A stretch of 64,000 nt of DNA from positions 184,466 through 248,465 of the forward strand of contig JAPDOI010000949.1 in NCBI GenBank assembly GCA_029168955.1. Direction: 5' to 3'. The DNA comes from Aplectana chamaeleonis (taxonomy: Eukaryota > Nematoda > Chromadorea > Rhabditida > Cosmocercidae). Of the stretch, positions 61,001-64,000 are shown piece after piece. The notes beneath the pieces were generated by a model, which ran no database searches, was not told the DNA's origin, and worked only from the letters and a program-made list of their open reading frames with translations. Position numbers and translations under genes: made by a program. Every line of letters starts with the position of its first letter. The stretch's first letter is position 1.

Positions 61001-61945
61001 TCTGAGCAAATTAAATCTCTTACGATCAGGAAAACCCCGGCCAAAGCTTAGCTTCGCGGCGCTCTGTCCGGAAACTTTGTGGCTTTTCTGAACAAACTAA
61101 ATCTCTCACGATCAGGAAAACCCCGGCCAAAGCGCCGCTTCGCGGCGCCTTGTCCGGGAACCTCGTAGGGGTAAGCTGGCTCGTGCTTCGCGGCGCTCTA
61201 GTCCGAAACCAGGCTTTTTCTGAACAAATTAATTTGCGATTGAAACTCATGTGCGCCGCGGCGCTTTAACTGGAAACTTTGTGGCTTTTCTGAACAAATT
61301 AAATCTCTCATGATCAGGAAAACCTGCTGGGCCAAAGCGCCGCTTCGCGGTGCGCTTTTGTCCGGGAAACTTTGCGGCTTTTCTGAAACAAATTAAATTT
61401 CCCATGATTAGGAAAGTTAGCTCCGGCTGTGCAGCGCTTCGCGGCGCTTTGTCCGGAACCAGGTTGGGGTCTGCAAGCTTCGCGGCGCTCTGTCCCAGAA
61501 ACTTTGTGGCTTTTTCTGGAACAAATTAAATCTCTCACGATCAGGAAAACCCCGGCAAAAGCAAGGTCGGCGGCGCTTTTGTCCGGGAAACCATAAGTTG
61601 AGTTGGCTTCGCGGCGCTTTGTCCGGGAACCATAAGTTGAGGTTATAAGGCTTCGCGGCGCTCTAGTCCGGAAACCATAAGCCGGGAGGTTAGCGCCGCT
61701 TCGCAGCCTCTGTCAGAAGCTTTGTGGCTTTTCTGAACAAATTAAATCTCTCACGATCAGGAAAACCCCGGCGCAAAGCAAGCCGCTTCGCGGCTTGCTG
61801 TCAGGAATTTCCTCGCTCCGGGAACCATAAGGTTAGAGGTTCGCAGGTGCCGCTTCGCGGCGCCTCTGTCTGGAAACTTTGTGGCTTTTTCTGAACAAAT
61901 TAAATCTCTCACGATCAGGAAAACCCCGGCCAAAGCGCCGCTTCG
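55014..61945 (+). repeat. Second satellite: 133-bp unit with two hairpins
   Basis: The word CACGATCAGG recurs at 55,131, 55,264, 55,397 and 55,530, giving an exact 133-bp period. About 50 copies follow. Each full unit has hairpin A (an 11-bp stem of CAAAGCGCCGC, loop TTC, at 55,019-55,043 in the first copy), hairpin B (a 7-bp stem, 55,070-55,086), and an A/T-rich spacer with TTTCTGAACAAATTAAATCT. Copies to about 55,640 are near-perfect; most later ones carry many 1-5 base indels, apart from a clean stretch at about 59,205-59,530. The open frames here are by-products of the repeat. It joins the 42-bp array directly at 55,013/55,014 and ends at CGCCGCTTCG. Confidence 0.9.
59385..59557 (+). repeat. 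Two 86-bp short units in the second satellite
   Basis: CACGAT occurs at 59,385, 59,471 and 59,557, so two successive units are 86 bp. The 47 bp missing from the 133-bp unit equals the distance between hairpins A and B, and only one hairpin is left. This fits deletion by recombination or slippage between the two identical hairpin sequences. Confidence 0.75.
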
Positions 61946-63284
61946 AATTTTCGGAACTCTCCACAGTTTTCCCCTCATCGTCGTGATTTATAAATGAGAT
62001 TCTGTTCAAAATTCTTCATAACAAAAATTTAAGTGATCTCCTTTGACGTGTGTGGATTACAGGTCAATTCCGAAAAAGGCCGTTGTAGGTGAAGCTGAAA
62101 ATGCTGACATCATAGCTTAGGGGTCCCTAGCTCTATAAGGAAACCGCTAGTCGCTTTGGTAAGTGTTTTTTCAAATTTTAAGCTAACAGGAACTGTATTC
62201 TCCCATTACAAAAAAAAATCTAAAAAAAAAAAACAAACCGAGAAAAAAGGGGAACACACTGCAGGAGAAATTGCATCTAAATGTTCCTGTGAAGCGATTA
62301 TAGAAGCAGTTTGGTCCTTGAGTGAACTTCCAGTGCCGCGTCACACGGCACTTACTGAACGCTAACGGTTTTGCTGCTTCTGCTCCCTATAATCTGTCCT
62401 GATCGAGTTTCAAAGCCACTTGAGTTTCCCAAGAAGCTATTGTTATCCCCACCTGCGGTTACTGGGTTCGTACCATTTGGCACCCGGGATGACTCATCGC
62501 TGATTCCTGATTCCTGAGTGCTTATCAGTGAAACTACAACATTGTAGTTCTCATAGGGAGTGGAAAACACCGGAGTAAGGGCCGTTATCTGGGTATGAGC
62601 GAGATTCTTCTGAAATGCATCTTGCGGGTGCCAAATGACCGCCCACTCGCGGTTACCCAGACACGCTTCTTACACAGTTTCTGGGCCACACCGTAATTCA
62701 GAACACCAAATTCATAGCTGTTTCCGCGAACTCTTAATTTTTTTGTGTATTTCTCCAGTTTTCATGATTACCGTAGAATGGATACTGCGTAAGTAACGTG
62801 ATGGCCTACCTGCAGAGTGCTGTAGTAGCGCGCTGGTATGTATGGCAGGGTTCAGAGCAGCTAAGAGCGGTGACTCGCCATAATTCTTTTGCTTTTTCTG
62901 GAATTGCGATACCTGGAAAACAGTGAGAGGGGACTCGCCAAGGAAAAAACTACGTGTCATCAAAATCCAGCCTCGTATGACTGCCTCAAACATCGGTGTG
63001 AGCTCACTAATCGAATAGGGCGTTATGTGCTTTGTCGCGATAGATCAGTAGCCTCTGTAGGCTTTTAGGCATTACCGCGTATTTGGAGTGGTACAGCAAA
63101 TTTGAACAAAAGACTATTGTTCAATGCCGTTTTGTCGTCGGTCCGCATCCGCTCCTAATCCTTCAGAGCCCCAGATTGAAAAAAATATCAAAAACCGCTT
63201 TCGCAGGGACTTAGCCTTAACTGGCCACATCTTTCCAACTTACTTCCAAATCGCCTATAAAAACCATTTTCTTTTCGATACACA
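61946..63284. other. Right flank with A-rich tract; no gene recognised
   Basis: An A-rich stretch lies at 62,209-62,233. A short inverted match (CCATTTGGCACCCG near 62,475 against CGGGTGCCAAATG near 62,627) suggests an old foldback. Open frames at 62,352-62,570 and 62,712-62,993 (minus strand) have no domain that I recognise. Confidence 0.35.
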
Positions 63285-63560
63285 TCAGGGATGTGCGAAA
63301 AATTTTCGAGAACTCGAGATCGAAAAATGAGCGATTCTCGCTTCGAGACCAAATTTTCTAAGGTGCAGATGGGTGTTTGGAGTGCAACCATTTTTCCGAA
63401 ATTTTTCGTTTTTTTCAGTAGCGATTTCTCGAAAAAACCGAAAGAACGAAAAAATTGAAAAAGTAGCTTTTTCAGCGTAGCATAGCGTGAGAAAGCATTC
63501 TACAAATTGTTGACCGCAAAAATTTTCGTTTTTCGGTTTTTTCCGGTTTCGAAATTTTTC
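63285..63560 (+). repeat. Tagged low-complexity element, locus 9
   Basis: It begins with CAGGGATGTGCGAAAAATTT and ends in TTTTTCGCACTTTACCCCG, so tag-like sequences are visible at both ends. The interior is rich in TTTTTCG, CTCGAGA and CGAAAAA words with a non-repetitive centre of about 60 bp (63,355-63,410). The best candidate for a full-length member. Confidence 0.55.
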
Positions 63561-64000
63561 GCACTTTACCCCGATACAAATGTATTGAATTCTCTTGAAA
63601 TTTTTGTGTTTCAGCCATCAATGATAAAGTGAATTCCTTCCCATGGTGGGGTTTGGTGCGGGGAATAAGTCCGGGAGGTGTGGTTCGCGTCCACGTCAAT
63701 GATGCTGTCGTGTCACCAACGCATGAAAGCCAGACCCCAGGTGATGCCGAGAGTTGAATCTCCTCCACGTAATGAGGGGTGAAGACGTTTGGCTGAGGAA
63801 AGGAAAAGAGCTCAGACTGCTCGCTGATTTTTTGGCTATTTCGATGGCAGAATGTTGAGAACCGAGAGAAACGTAATCCTCAACCTTTCCCCAAATGAGT
63901 GCACAATCGAATGGGCCTTAACTCTACTTTAGAAGGTTTTGGTGGACTGAAATGCACATACAGCTCAATACCACTTCGGAGTGGTAAGAGATGTGACGAA
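63561..64000. other. Unassigned right end; possible dispersed repeat
   Basis: A minus-strand open frame of 98 codons (63,472-63,768) includes the text DTTASLTWTRTTPPGLIP. It reminds me of translated dispersed repeats in hookworm assemblies, from memory only. No start context, domain or neighbour supports a gene. Confidence 0.25.

Noticed and set aside
55014..61945. Series of rho-independent terminators (GC hairpins followed by T-rich sequence)
   Set aside because: The hairpins are tandem satellite copies in a eukaryotic context, without upstream genes.
55003..61978. Protein family with repeated ERREAARTPRL-like text in the second satellite
   Set aside because: Frames are broken by indels in nearly every unit and are reflections of the 133-bp repeat on each strand.
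63620..63700. tRNA gene (B-box-like GGTTCGCGTCC)
   Set aside because: No matching acceptor stem, D-arm or anticodon stem could be formed around it.

Overview
The window looks like repeat-dominated, gene-poor eukaryotic nuclear DNA. I find no protein-coding gene, rRNA or canonical tRNA that I can support. Many foldback and terminal-inverted-repeat elements, A/T-rich low-complexity patches, no operon-like packing and about 47 kb of satellite all argue against a prokaryote. The organism is probably an invertebrate animal. Several repeats remind me of strongylid/rhabditid nematode (hookworm-like) genomes, but that is a memory-based impression with no marker gene behind it.

Layout. (1) 1-15,193 is a left flank packed with dispersed elements. 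It holds two long near-palindromes (2,517-3,108 and 3,268-4,159), a chain of three short TIR elements joined at TTTAA-type junctions (4,822-6,266), a 4.4-kb inverted-repeat composite (6,404-10,806), smaller foldbacks, tRNA-like SINE fragments, and eight copies of an unusual family in which a CAGGGNTGTGCG tag borders a patch of one iterated short word. The word differs between loci. (2) 15,194-55,013 is one uninterrupted tandem array of about 948 copies of a 42-bp unit. Most units carry a perfect TGACGTCA palindrome (the CRE/ATF-CREB site) and a second GACGTC 11 bp downstream. The array has a homogeneous core of about 23 kb (15,960-39,215), edge variants shared by both sides of the core, and a right third (41,300-55,013) of diverged units where many copies replace the CRE with a TATAAA-containing sequence and where higher-order repeats appear. 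(3) 55,014-61,945 is a second, unrelated satellite with a 133-bp unit containing two copies of a GC-rich hairpin. Copies are near-perfect at the left, heavily indel-laden afterwards, with a clean island near 59,200-59,530. (4) 61,946-64,000 is a right flank with an A-rich tract and a ninth member of the tagged low-complexity family.

The very long open reading frames across the satellites (up to about 4,500 codons) are arithmetic by-products of a 42-bp (14-codon) unit that lacks stops in three of six frames. They are not genes. The most interesting biology is the 40-kb array of phased bZIP-type sites, its internal evolutionary structure, the adjoining hairpin satellite, and the word-variable tagged elements.
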